Source: Accumulibacter phosphatis (GTDB lineage Bacteria > Pseudomonadota > Gammaproteobacteria > Burkholderiales > Rhodocyclaceae). Taken from it: a DNA stretch of 64,000 nt. The position numbers were made by a program, and so were the translations under genes. The notes beneath the pieces are model-generated. The model made no database searches and was not told the DNA's origin. It worked only from the letters and a program-made list of their open reading frames with translations. Numbering within the stretch: position 1 is the first letter of the stretch; each line of letters opens with the position of its first letter. Below, one piece after another: positions 21,144 to 29,078 of the stretch. The DNA lies in assembly GCF_000024165.1 (NCBI RefSeq), contig NC_013194.1, forward strand, positions 3,224,001 through 3,288,000, written 5' to 3'.

Positions 21144-22643
21144 ATGCCCCGGACACGCCCACTGCTGATAGACGCCCTGCTCGACCCGGCACGCTATCCC
21201 GATCGGGCGGCTCAGGTCGAACTCGTCGAGACGCACGCCTCATGGCTGCTGCTGGCCGGCGAGTTCGCCTACAAGATCAAGAAGCCGCTCACCCTGCCCT
21301 TCCTCGACTACGGCACACTCGACAAGCGCCACGCGTGCTGCACGGCCGAGTTGCGTCTGAACCGTCGCTTTGCGCCCGACATCTACCTCACCGTGGTGCC
21401 GATCACCGGTCGTCCTGACGAACCACAGTTCGCCGGCAGCGGCACCATCATTGAATACGCGCTGAAGATGCGCCGCTTCGCCGAAGCGGGGCGGCTCGAC
21501 CATGTCTGCGCGCGCGGCGAACTGCGGCCACAACAGATCTCCGACCTCGCCACCACTGTCGCGACCTTCCACGCGCAGGCCGCAAGCGCGTCACCGGCCA
21601 GCGCTTTCGGTCAGCCCCCGCAAGTACTGGCGCAGGCCCTCGAGAACTTCGGCGAACTGCAAACGCTGTTGCCGACCGATGCGGAACAGGAACAGGAACG
21701 ACTGGCACGACTGGCCGCCTGGACACAGGCTGAATTCGAGCGTCTGGCGCCCAGCTGGGTCGCCCGCAAGGCTGGCGGGCGGATCCGCGAGTGTCACGGC
21801 GACCTGCACCTCGGCAATCTCGTGCTCATCGACGGCCGCGTGACGCTCTTCGACTGCATCGAGTTCAGCGAAGATCTGCGCTGGATCGACGTCGCCAGCG
21901 AGCTCGCCTTCACCTACATCGACCTGCTCGACCAGCGTCAGCCGGGCCTGGCCGGCTGGTTGATCAACGAATGGCTGAGCTGCAGCGGTGACTACGACGC
22001 GGCACCGGTGCTGCGCTTCTACGCCGTCTATCGCGCGCTGGTCCGCGCCAAGGTCGCGGCGATCCGGGCAGCCCAGGCCGGCGACGATCCCGGCCAGGCA
22101 CGCGCCTACCTCGCGCTCGCCGATCGACTGGTGAGCCCACAGCCAGCACGCTTGATCATCACGCACGGGCTTGCCGGCTGCGGCAAGAGCCGCGCCGCAC
22201 GGCGAATGCTGCTGAGCGATCCCACGGCAACGACGCTCTGCCTGCGCTCGGACGTCGAGCGCAAGCGTCTGTGCGGTCTCGCACCGGCCAGCGGCAGCGG
22301 TTCGCCGCTCGACGGCGGCATCTACACCAAAGACATCAGCGAACTCACCTACCAGCGGCTGTACGCCCTCGCGCAGATCTTGCTTGCCGCCGGCTGGTCG
22401 GTAATCGTCGACGCCGCCTTCCTCGAACGCTGCCGCCGCCAGGCGTTTCGGGCTCTCGCCGAAGACGCCGGCCTAGCTTTCTCCGTCCTCGCGCCACAGG
22501 CCACGCCGGCACAACTGCGCGCCCGCGTCCGCCGCCGCCTGGCGAAAGGCCGCGACGCGTCGGAAGCGACACTGGCGGTCCTCGAACAGCAAATGCACCG
22601 CGTGGAAGCACTGAGCCCCGCCGAACTCGATCTCCTGCTCTAG
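21144..22643 (+). CDS. Fused aminoglycoside-phosphotransferase-like and P-loop kinase protein
   Basis: 499 residues with two domains. Residues 1-320 form an APH-like kinase fold (GEFAYKIKKPLTLPFLDYG, catalytic HGDLHLGNLVL near 218, metal site LFDCIEFSED). Residues 330-499 form a P-loop kinase with Walker A GLAGCGKS near 342-349, and a lid-like Arg-rich end (RARVRRRLAKGRDASE). This is the COG2187-COG0645 arrangement common in Proteobacteria. The substrate is unknown; despite the name, resistance to aminoglycosides is not implied. The start has a GGGGGGCC stretch upstream and is 3 nt after the ATPase stop, so the two genes form an operon. Confidence 0.88.
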   Translation: MPRTRPLLIDALLDPARYPDRAAQVELVETHASWLLLAGEFAYKIKKPLTLPFLDYGTLDKRHACCTAELRLNRRFAPDIYLTVVPITGRPDEPQFAGSGTIIEYALKMRRFAEAGRLDHVCARGELRPQQISDLATTVATFHAQAASASPASAFGQPPQVLAQALENFGELQTLLPTDAEQEQERLARLAAWTQAEFERLAPSWVARKAGGRIRECHGDLHLGNLVLIDGRVTLFDCIEFSEDLRWIDVASELAFTYIDLLDQRQPGLAGWLINEWLSCSGDYDAAPVLRFYAVYRALVRAKVAAIRAAQAGDDPGQARAYLALADRLVSPQPARLIITHGLAGCGKSRAARRMLLSDPTATTLCLRSDVERKRLCGLAPASGSGSPLDGGIYTKDISELTYQRLYALAQILLAAGWSVIVDAAFLERCRRQAFRALAEDAGLAFSVLAPQATPAQLRARVRRRLAKGRDASEATLAVLEQQMHRVEALSPAELDLLL

Positions 22644-23054
22644 CCAGACCGACGTCCGCCACGCGCTGGACTCTTCGCGAATCCGGCGAGCAAACCGGCT
22701 GCGCGCCTGCGCAGTGTCGGAGAAATTTACAGACCACCTTTCCAGGCTCCTGCCGACCGTTCATAACACTCTGATTTTTCTTTGCAACATGCCGATCAGA
22801 GAATGGGGCATGGATATTGCTTCCTGCGTTGCTGTATACCGTGATTTCGGGCAGGATGAGGAGAAGGCCGTCGCAACTGGCCACTGGTTTCTGTTTCAGA
22901 TGACGATCGCCTCCTGTGCCCGCCGTGTCCGCTACCCGAGCCACGGCCTCAGGACAACGCCGCAAAGACCGCGCCAAGGCGGTTTATCAGGTAAAATCGA
23001 CTTTGGCTTCGGCACAGCGCGGGCTGTCGCGTCGTGTTCAGAGTGAGGAGCACC
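22644..23054. other. Intergenic stretch, no supported gene
   Basis: 411 nt. A plus-strand frame (22714-23046) encodes no recognisable protein, has no ribosome site and changes composition along its length, so it is not called. A TAAAAT at 22992-22997 could be a -10 box for the small gene at 23055, but no -35 hexamer is clear. Confidence 0.5.
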
Positions 23055-23411
23055 ATGAATATTCTCAATAGCTGGAAGACTCTTGAACTGAGTACCCGTG
23101 AAGGGGAGGTACTGCTCTGCATCGAAGGGCGCGTGTACGGGAGCAATCCACGCTTCCCCTCTTCGTCGCATATCAGGACGTCACCGATCACCGCTTACAG
23201 GTTCGAGTCCAACGCGATGGTGGTAATGACCAAACGTGGATCCGAGTACGTCTTGGGAAAACCGGACCCGTCACAGGCGTTTGCCCAGCAACGCCTGATC
23301 CGGCGCCTCGCACTCATTAACCAGGCACCGCCTTCGAGCTTCAACGAAATCGAATCGCAGTTGACGGGCTACCCCGCTCTGCAAAGAGACGAGACAACCC
23401 AGGAGATCTAG
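23055..23411 (+). CDS. Hypothetical protein, 118 aa
   Basis: Starts MNILNSWKTLELSTREGEVL with a GTGAGGAG ribosome site. There is no signal peptide, no membrane helix and no motif that I recognise. The N-terminal half alternates hydrophobic and charged residues (VLLCIEGRVYG, SPITAYRFESNAMVVMTKRG) in the way of small beta folds, and the second half is helical (AFAQQRLIRRLALINQ). The context (APH/kinase gene before, ssrA after on the other strand) gives no clue. Codon use is close to its neighbours, so it is likely a real gene. Confidence 0.6.
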   Translation: MNILNSWKTLELSTREGEVLLCIEGRVYGSNPRFPSSSHIRTSPITAYRFESNAMVVMTKRGSEYVLGKPDPSQAFAQQRLIRRLALINQAPPSSFNEIESQLTGYPALQRDETTQEI

Positions 23412-23567
23412 TCCTGGCAGGCTCCCGGCCCGGCCAGCATCGGGATCGCGAGCGCCGTTTGCGGAAGCACCCGCTTCCCGGCAGTGCACACAAATTCCCC
23501 GCGTTCCCGACCACCAGCAACCAGAACTCGCCGCATCAGCGTGTAAGCCGCCTGTCGTCCAAATGAC

Positions 23568-23749
23568 GGCGGGGGCCGAAGCCCCCGCCGATAGCCTTTC
23601 TGTTTATTGGACGGCTACGTCCTCAGCAGGCCTAAGCGGCCAGTGCGAAACGCTCATCGTTGGCGTTTATGGATTTGCGCGGATTACGTCCGTCGCCTCT
23701 CGGGCCGCCTGCTCGCCTTCTGTCACCCTGTCGAAACCAGTACACCCCC
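23568..23749 (-). ncRNA. ssrA: tmRNA coding piece
   Basis: Starts at 23749 with GGGGGTG and the D-loop-like TGGTTTCGAC, carries the tag frame at 23664-23632, and continues through a probable pseudoknot to a 9-bp hairpin with a TTCG loop (23589-23568). The 3' end is not exact: the last hairpin may be part of the RNA or of its terminator. Confidence 0.75.
23632..23664 (-). CDS. tmRNA tag reading frame ANDERFALAA
   Basis: Eleven codons GCC AAC GAT GAG CGT TTC ... TAG that encode the proteolysis tag ANDERFALAA. It ends in the ALAA motif recognised by ClpXP and has the common ANDE start. It is translated after template switching, not from a start codon. Confidence 0.92.
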   Translation of the reverse strand, partial: ANDERFALAA

Positions 23750-23753
23750 GCAG

Positions 23754-23818
23754 TGGTGGAGGTGGCGGGAATCGAACCCGCGTCCAGAACGCTTCCGGTT
23801 TGCCGGAATTACGACCGT
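23754..23818 (-). ncRNA. ssrA: tmRNA acceptor piece
   Basis: About 65 nt, from the predicted transcription start near 23818 to the CCA at 23754. It holds a 6-bp hairpin (TTCCGG/CCGGAA), one strand of the P2 helix (CGTTCTG, which can pair with CAGAA of the coding piece), the T arm and the 3' acceptor strand charged with alanine. The 5' end is inferred from the promoter only. Confidence 0.75.
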
Positions 23819-23824
23819 AGGATC

Positions 23825-23853
23825 ATTATGCGGCCACCGGCCCGTGAATTCAA
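23825..23853 (-). promoter_or_regulatory. Promoter of ssrA
   Basis: On the minus strand TTGAAT (23853-23848), a 17-bp spacer and CATAAT (23830-23825) form a sigma-70 promoter with one mismatch in the -10 box and two in the -35. Start of transcription would fall near 23818, just before the acceptor piece, which supports the permuted gene model. Confidence 0.65.
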
Positions 23854-24162
23854 GACTTCAAGACGTAACGGCTTCGTCCAACAGGTGTGACGCGATGTTT
23901 CGATGACGACGGTCCTGACTGGTTCAGCGATCCTCTCCCGCCTTTCGTCGCGGACCACCACGTGCAGCTTGAGGCACCCACGCGCGTTGGCGTGCACCGC
24001 AGCACCTCCGGCTGGAACACGAATCGACTCGCTCCACCTATCCTGCCAGAAGTCCGCCCGACTGCTGCGCTCGCCTGTCCGACCGGCATTGCCTGCATCC
24101 CACCGCCAGGACGTGAAGCGGCTGGGCTGGATCACTCATGCTTCAGGGCTGCTCGCTGTCAG
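23854..24162. other. Intergenic stretch upstream of ssrA
   Basis: About 310 nt between the ssrA promoter and the 3' end of radC. Short frames on both strands have Arg/Ser-rich shadow composition and no ribosome sites. I see no RNA gene or repeat in it. Confidence 0.5.
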
Positions 24163-24840
24163 CTAGAGGAGGCCTCGTTCGGCGAACGACAGAGGCGGCG
24201 ATTGTGCCGCCACGATGAAATGATCGAGCACGCGGACCTCGACCAGCGCCAGCACCTGCTTGAGGTCGGCGGTCAGCAGCTCGTCGGCGCGCGAGGGTTC
24301 CGCGACGCCTGACGGGTGGTTGTGCGCCAGAACGACCGCTGCCGCATTGTGGTACAGCGCCTTCTTGACGACCTCGCGCGGATAGACGCTGGTCTGCGTC
24401 AAGGTACCGCGAAAAAGCTCCTCGGAGGCAATCAGGCGGTTCTGCGCATCCAGCCACAAGGCAAAGAAGACCTCGTGCTGTAGTCCGGCAAGGTGCAACC
24501 GCAGGTAGTCACGCACGGCACCGGGGGAGGCAAAGGCGATCCCGTGTTTCATTTCCTCGGCCAGCGCCCGCCGCGCCAGTTCGACTACCGCCTGCAACTG
24601 CGCGTATTTTGCCGGTCCCATGCCGGGCACCGCCGAGAAGTCGAGCTGGCTGGCGGCGAACAGGCGGGTAAGTCCACCGAAGCGCCCGAGCAACTCGCGC
24701 GCCAGATCGACCGCGCTCTTGCCCCTGCTGCCGACGCGCAGAAAGATCGCCAGCAACTCGCCATCCGAAAGCGAAGCCGCACCCTGTGCCAGCAGGCGCT
24801 CGCGCGGTCGCTCATCCTCAGGCCAATCAGTAATCGCCAT
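24163..24840 (-). CDS. radC: RadC family JAB/MPN-domain protein
   Basis: 225 residues from the ATG at 24840 (MAITDWPEDERPRERLL, the typical RadC start). A helix-hairpin-helix segment (AVPGMGPAKYAQLQAV) is followed by the MPN/JAB domain: LFRGTLTQTSVYPREVVK, the metal motif HNHPSG, and the end VRVLDHFIVA. The active-site pattern EN/HxH-S-D is complete (the Asp is in SRADELLT). The name comes from a DNA-repair phenotype later traced to recG, so the true role is open. The open frame extends 63 codons further upstream without conserved sequence. It is divergent from the two-component pair. Confidence 0.92.
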   Translation of the reverse strand: MAITDWPEDERPRERLLAQGAASLSDGELLAIFLRVGSRGKSAVDLARELLGRFGGLTRLFAASQLDFSAVPGMGPAKYAQLQAVVELARRALAEEMKHGIAFASPGAVRDYLRLHLAGLQHEVFFALWLDAQNRLIASEELFRGTLTQTSVYPREVVKKALYHNAAAVVLAHNHPSGVAEPSRADELLTADLKQVLALVEVRVLDHFIVAAQSPPLSFAERGLL

Positions 24841-24872
24841 GCCGCCATCCCAAGAAGAATCTGCCCTGTCAA

Positions 24873-24894
24873 TTCTACCCGCGATAGGGTAGAA
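24873..24894. promoter_or_regulatory. Perfect inverted repeat between radC and rstA-like gene
   Basis: TTCTACCC, a 6-nt spacer (GCGATA) and GGGTAGAA form a perfect 8-bp inverted repeat 33 nt before the radC start. A TAGAAT overlapping its left arm on the minus strand could be the radC -10 box, so a bound repressor would block it. It is an operator candidate; no known consensus is recognised. Confidence 0.4.
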
Positions 24895-25019
24895 CCATCC
24901 GCTACCCACCGACGCGCGACGTCTGCGGCCGAGGGGTTCTGCGTCCGTCCGGCCGGTCGATATGGACCTCAGCGTCCGAGGACGTTTATCGCGCAGCAAC
25001 AAGTCGCTATCATAGGAGC

Positions 25020-25742
25020 ATGAAAACACGAATTCTCCTGGTCGAGGACGATGAACGCCTTGCCGAACTTACTGCCGAGTACCTGCGCAAGAACGACTTC
25101 GACGTCGACGTCGAGTCGCGTGGCGACACCGCCGAAGCGCGTATTCTCAATGAACGACCCGACCTCGTCATTCTCGATGTGATGCTTCCCGGCAGGGACG
25201 GCTTCGAGGTCTGCCGCGCTGTGCGCGGACAGTATGGTGGCGTGATCCTGATGTTCACGGCGCGCGATGAAGACTTCGATCAGATCTTCGGCCTGGAACT
25301 CGGCGCCGACGACTACATTGCCAAACCGGTGCAGCCGCGCCTGCTGCTGGCCCGCATCAAGGCTCTGCTGCGCCGCGCGCCAACCCTCGGTAGCGGCTTT
25401 ACCGGAGAAAATCCTGACGCAGAGGAACCGGCCGAACTGGCTTTTGGCCGGTTCCGCATCAGTCAGGCGACTCGCAGCAGCCATCTCGGCAGCGACAGCA
25501 TCGACCTGACCACGGCGGAATTCGATCTACTCTGGCTGCTCGCTCGCCACGCCGGGAACATCCTGTCGCGCGACGATCTGCTGCAGGAACTGCGCGGCAT
25601 CGGCTTTGACGGGCTCGATCGATCGATCGACGCTCGGATTTCCAGGCTGCGGCGCAAACTCGGTGACGATCCCGAGAACCCCACGCGCATCAAGACTGTC
25701 CGCGGCAAGGGCTACCTGTTCAGCAAACATGACTGGCAATAG
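25020..25742 (+). CDS. OmpR-family response regulator, RstA-like
   Basis: 240 residues. The receiver domain has the acidic pair ED (9-11), phospho-acceptor Asp 53 (VILDVMLPGRDGFEV) and the switch Lys in YIAKPVQPR. The DNA-binding winged helix at about 140-238 has DLTTAEFDLLWLLARHAGN and GLDRSIDARISRLRRKLGD. The end RIKTVRGKGYLFSK and the GIGFDGLDRSID segment closely resemble RstA of enterobacteria. The ribosome site is ATAGGAGC. The kinase gene starts 14 nt before its stop, so translation is coupled. The signal and target genes are unknown. Confidence 0.9.
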   Translation: MKTRILLVEDDERLAELTAEYLRKNDFDVDVESRGDTAEARILNERPDLVILDVMLPGRDGFEVCRAVRGQYGGVILMFTARDEDFDQIFGLELGADDYIAKPVQPRLLLARIKALLRRAPTLGSGFTGENPDAEEPAELAFGRFRISQATRSSHLGSDSIDLTTAEFDLLWLLARHAGNILSRDDLLQELRGIGFDGLDRSIDARISRLRRKLGDDPENPTRIKTVRGKGYLFSKHDWQ

Positions 25743-27132
25743 CAGGCTGTTGGCCCTCTTCGGAACCAACGCGCCGGCGCCGTGGCGAGGGCGCTACAGC
25801 CTATCCCGGCTGTTCTTCAACTTCTACTTGCTGGTCATGGGCTCCTTCGTGGCCATCGCGATCTTCGCCGACTTCGTCATTTCGACCGCCGTCAAGGGCA
25901 TCACCGACGAGTACACCAGCCGGTTCATGCGCGGCACCATCGTTCTGATTGAAGACGAACTCTTCCGCAAGCCACGTTCCGAATGGCCGAAAACGGTCGA
26001 GATGCTGGATCGGAAGTTTGCCTACAAGCTGGATATCGTTGATCGGTGGACGCTTAAACTACCACCCGGACAGGCTGAAAAGCTCGACGACGGCGAACTG
26101 GCCATCGACGCCCAGGGCGACGTCCTCTACCACCGCCTCAAGCAGACGCCGCAGATCCTGGTGGTCGGCCCGATCTCACCGGAACGAAATCCCGAGTACC
26201 GGAAGGGCCTGCCGCTCGACTTGCGTATCAGTCTGCTGACCTGGAGCTTGATTGGTCTGTGCCTGGCGATCGTCGTCTGGCTCTGGGTCCATCCGGTCTG
26301 GCGAGATCTGGAAGCCATGCGCCAGACCGCACGAGCGCTCGGCGAGGGACTCTTCGAAGCGCGCGCGCCAACGATGCGCAGTAGTGCCTTTGGCCCTCTC
26401 GCGGAAACACTCAATGGCATGGCCGAACGCATCCAGCGGCTGATTGCCACGCAGAAGGAACTGTCCAGCGCGATCTCGCACGAGTTGCGAACTCCCATCG
26501 CGCGTATGCGTTTCGCACTCGAGATGCTCGCCGGGACCGAACAGCCATGTGAGCGCCAACGTCTGTGGCAGATGATGGAGCGCGACCTCGATGAACTCGA
26601 CGGACTGATCGACTCCAGCCTGACCTACGCCCGCTTTGAGCGGGAGCAACCGGAACTGCACCTGAGCACGGTGGACATCGCTCCATGGATCGAGGAGCAG
26701 GTAGCGGCCAATCGCCTGCTCGGGCGCAATCTTCAGTTACTGGTGGACACCTCCGCCCTGCCGCCGGCGCAGCGTGTTGAACTCGATTGCCGCAGCATGC
26801 CGTACGCAGTCACCAATCTACTGCGCAATGCCATCCGGTACGCCAGGACACGCATCCGCGTGAGCGCCGCCCTCGTCGGCGACCAGATCGAGCTGCACGT
26901 CGACGATGACGGAATCGGTATTCCGCCGGACGAGCGCGAACGCGTCTTCTCGGCCTTCACCCGGCTGGATCGCTCGCGCGACCGGGCGACCGGCGGCTAC
27001 GGCCTTGGCCTGGCAATCGCGCGTCTGGTTCTGGCGCAGCACCGCGGTACTGCCAGCGCCGGCGAATCGCCGCTCGGCGGCGCCCGCTTCACGCTGCGCT
27101 GGCCACTGTCACAGAGCGTCACCGAAAGCTGA
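25729..27132 (+). CDS. Sensor histidine kinase, RstB-like
   Basis: 467 residues from the ATG at 25729, which overlaps the regulator gene by 14 nt. TM1 lies near 22-48 (LFFNFYLLVMGSFVAIAIFA), a periplasmic domain of about 125 residues follows (RSEWPKTVEMLDRKFAYKLD is the RstB-like part), and TM2 is near 167-188. HAMP comes next, then HisKA with His 251 (AISHELRTPIARMRF), and an ATPase domain with NLLRNAIRYA, DDDGIGIPPDERERVF and GYGLGLAIARLV. It should phosphorylate Asp 53 of the partner. The frame is open upstream inside the regulator gene, but that part has no conserved sequence. Confidence 0.9.
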   Translation: MTGNSRLLALFGTNAPAPWRGRYSLSRLFFNFYLLVMGSFVAIAIFADFVISTAVKGITDEYTSRFMRGTIVLIEDELFRKPRSEWPKTVEMLDRKFAYKLDIVDRWTLKLPPGQAEKLDDGELAIDAQGDVLYHRLKQTPQILVVGPISPERNPEYRKGLPLDLRISLLTWSLIGLCLAIVVWLWVHPVWRDLEAMRQTARALGEGLFEARAPTMRSSAFGPLAETLNGMAERIQRLIATQKELSSAISHELRTPIARMRFALEMLAGTEQPCERQRLWQMMERDLDELDGLIDSSLTYARFEREQPELHLSTVDIAPWIEEQVAANRLLGRNLQLLVDTSALPPAQRVELDCRSMPYAVTNLLRNAIRYARTRIRVSAALVGDQIELHVDDDGIGIPPDERERVFSAFTRLDRSRDRATGGYGLGLAIARLVLAQHRGTASAGESPLGGARFTLRWPLSQSVTES

Positions 27133-27209
27133 CGCAACTGCTCAAGACTCCCGGCCAGTTCGCCTCTATCATTGAATTGGTATATATAACAATGATGGAG
27201 GGAAACAAG

Positions 27210-27371
27210 ATGAGCGAATTCAATCGGAACTGCGAGCGAATTCTGGCCACGACGCGACAGCACTTCTTCGCAACTCGCCCGGACGGAAACTGTGATCAAC
27301 GAGACGACGATGAGGAGTGTTCTGGCAGTTACCGCTGCGACATTCTGCAGAGAGCCCATAGCGGCAAATGA
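27210..27371 (+). CDS. Small ORF, 53 aa, Cys/Asp-rich
   Basis: Begins MSEFNRNCERILATTRQHFF after ATGGAGGGAAACAAG, a good ribosome site. The protein has four Cys and an acidic run (NCDQRDDDEECSG), so it might bind metal, but no family is recognised. Its stop overlaps the start of the next ORF (ATGA), which favours both being real. AT-rich TATATATAAC lies upstream. Confidence 0.45.
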   Translation: MSEFNRNCERILATTRQHFFATRPDGNCDQRDDDEECSGSYRCDILQRAHSGK

Positions 27372-27610
27372 TCGCAGTGGCTCGAGTTCCTGTGCGCTTC
27401 CCGGTGGCCGAAGGCATCGGCATTTTCATCGGCGTTGCTGCATGGGAATTGCTCACTGTGGGTGAGTTGAAGCTGCTCGAGGCACTGTTGGCCGGTGCCG
27501 CGGGTGCTCTCGTATGGTATGGCGTGCGCAGCCTCCGGCGCCGTACTCGTGGCGCATCGTCAGTTCAGGGCTTGACAAGGCCGACAGACGGACCTGAGCG
27601 CGACCAGTAG
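27368..27610 (+). CDS. Small membrane protein, 80 aa
   Basis: MIAVARVPVRFPVAEGIGIF is followed by two short hydrophobic segments (GIFIGVAAWELLTV, LLEALLAGAAGALVWYGV) and a basic tail (RSLRRRTRG), so it is likely a two-helix inner-membrane protein. It overlaps the previous small ORF by 4 nt. No family is recognised. The opposite strand also has an open frame here, of lower quality. Confidence 0.45.
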   Translation: MIAVARVPVRFPVAEGIGIFIGVAAWELLTVGELKLLEALLAGAAGALVWYGVRSLRRRTRGASSVQGLTRPTDGPERDQ

Positions 27611-27722
27611 CCGCGCCGCTTCTTCGGGTTCCGTGTTCAAGGTTGGCGCGCTGTTGAGCGACCGCCCCTCAGATGGTCCTGGCAGTCCGCTCCCAGCCCG
27701 GCGCGCCTTCTTTCGGAACAAG

Positions 27723-27742
27723 TCGGCAGCCGGTTCTGCCGA
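27723..27742. terminator. Hairpin in convergent gap before mscS-like gene end
   Basis: TCGGCAG, a 6-nt loop and CTGCCGA form a perfect 7-bp stem, 5 nt beyond the stop of the minus-strand MscS gene. It has no T run, so it is a weak terminator candidate. Confidence 0.35.
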
Positions 27743-27746
27743 GATA

Positions 27747-29078
27747 TCACACCGCGGATGGGGGGGCAACGGCCGCTCCAGCCGTCGCGGGAGAAGCTCC
27801 GATGACGCGCACCTCGCGTTGCGGAAAAGGAATTTCGATGTCGTGTTCGCGAAACGCCCGCCAGATCGCCATGTTGATCTCCGAGCGGACACTGCCGGTT
27901 CCTTGCTGAGGATCCGCAATCCAGAAACCCAGATCGAGATTTATACCACTGTCGGCAAAGGTGGTGAGCAGCGCTTGCGGCGGCGGGTCGGTGAGCACTC
28001 TCGCCGGCACCTGCGCCGCCTCGCGCATCAGGCGCATTGCCAAATCGAGGTCGGTACCATAGGCAACCTGAACCGAGATCGCTACGCGCAACCGTGAGTC
28101 GGTAAACGATTCGTTGCGTACGATATTCGACACCAGATACTCGTTCGGGATGATCACTTCGGTGCCGGCGAGCGTTCGCACGACAGTGTACCGAGCGGTG
28201 ATCTGCGTCACGACACCGGAAGTCGTTGCATCGACCGCTACCACATTGCCGATGCGTATCGAACGGTCAAGCAGGATGATGAAGCCGCTGACGTAGTTGC
28301 TCGCGATCTTCTGCAGACCAAGTCCCAGGCCGACGGCCAGGGCGCCGCTGAATACCGAGAGTGCTGTGACATCGATGCCGACGATCGAAAGGCTGAGCAG
28401 CAGCGCGACCACCGAAAGCACTGCCTTTACCAAACGGCCGAGTACCACGCGCATGTTGGCATCCAGATTCTCGCTCGCCAACAGGCGGCGCTCGATCTCG
28501 CCGGAAAGCCAGAGCGCGACCAGGACCGTGACACAAACCGTCACCAGGCCGGTCAGGAGGGTCCACAAGTCGAGCTTCTGCTTGCCCGCATGGAAGCTTA
28601 CCTGCTCGAGCAATTCGACGATCGGATCCGCGAGGCCGGAGATATGGAGCGCCAGGCAGATCCAGATGGCGGTGGCGATAAAGCGCTCCGAACTCGCCAA
28701 CAGACTGCCGCCCGAGAAGGCGTGGCGCAGGATGTAGATTGCCGCTCGTACCAGCGCCAGGGAGAGGAGCAACGGCACCGCCAAGTCGAACAGGCTGACC
28801 GGTGCGAAGTGCCAGAGCCTGAATGCCTTGCGCACAATCAGCACGAAGATCAGTGCCAGCAGAGGAAAGGCGACGCGTTTGAGACTGCCCGTGCCGAAGG
28901 TTCGCAAGGCGCCATGCTCGGCATGCGCACGCACGAACGCCTGTTGCCTCCCGTAGCGCGACAAGGCCCAGGCCAAGAGCAGGCAAATCGCCAATGCCAT
29001 GACCTGCCAGAGGAAGCCGGGGTCGCGCAGATCACGCCACAGCTCCATCAGCAAGGCAAACATCTCCCGTTCGCTCAT
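27747..29078 (-). CDS. MscS-family mechanosensitive channel
   Basis: 443-residue inner-membrane protein with about five N-terminal helices and the MscS pore region. The pore helix is AVGLGLGLQKIASNYVSGFIILLDRSIRIGN (Gly/Ala packing, then the conserved F-I-I-L-x-D-R-I-x-G beta domain), followed by GVVTQITARYTVVRTLAGTEVIIPNE. It should open under membrane tension and release solutes after osmotic downshift. The start overlaps the rsmB-like stop by 4 nt, an odd operon partner but clear coupling. The extra N-terminal helices place it with YbdG/YnaI-like medium-size channels. Confidence 0.9.
   Translation of the reverse strand: MSEREMFALLMELWRDLRDPGFLWQVMALAICLLLAWALSRYGRQQAFVRAHAEHGALRTFGTGSLKRVAFPLLALIFVLIVRKAFRLWHFAPVSLFDLAVPLLLSLALVRAAIYILRHAFSGGSLLASSERFIATAIWICLALHISGLADPIVELLEQVSFHAGKQKLDLWTLLTGLVTVCVTVLVALWLSGEIERRLLASENLDANMRVVLGRLVKAVLSVVALLLSLSIVGIDVTALSVFSGALAVGLGLGLQKIASNYVSGFIILLDRSIRIGNVVAVDATTSGVVTQITARYTVVRTLAGTEVIIPNEYLVSNIVRNESFTDSRLRVAISVQVAYGTDLDLAMRLMREAAQVPARVLTDPPPQALLTTFADSGINLDLGFWIADPQQGTGSVRSEINMAIWRAFREHDIEIPFPQREVRVIGASPATAGAAVAPPSAV

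Larger units (their letters stand above)
23556..23818 (-). ncRNA. ssrA: Permuted two-piece tmRNA gene
   Basis: Read on the minus strand, the tRNA-like 3' half comes first: T arm GCGGG-TTCGATT-CCCGC (23781-23765), then CACCTCC and ACCA ending at 23754. Four bases later the 5' half begins at 23749 (GGGGGTGTACTGGTTTCGAC), followed by the tag frame. GGGGGTG pairs with CACCTCC in seven pairs, one of them G-U. This order is a circular permutation, known in Alphaproteobacteria, some cyanobacteria and a betaproteobacterial group, where processing yields two RNAs. The RNA rescues stalled ribosomes with SmpB. After the tag, GGAC-GTAGCC-GTCC and a later GGCTAT can form a pseudoknot, and a TTCG hairpin (23568-23589) closes the gene. 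The outer ends of both pieces are estimates. Confidence 0.9.

Noticed and set aside
22714..23046. 110-aa frame before the small unknown gene
   Set aside because: No ribosome site, no recognisable protein, and the 3' part overlaps the likely promoter of the next gene.
23568..23589. TTCG hairpin taken as a plus-strand terminator for the 118-aa gene
   Set aside because: It lies inside the tmRNA gene on the other strand, 150 nt after the stop. A shared use is possible but not shown.
23754..23790. tRNA-like T arm and CCA, taken first as a tRNA gene
   Set aside because: No anticodon arm or 5' half lies upstream, and the 5' half with GGGGGTG is found downstream; it is the acceptor piece of permuted tmRNA.
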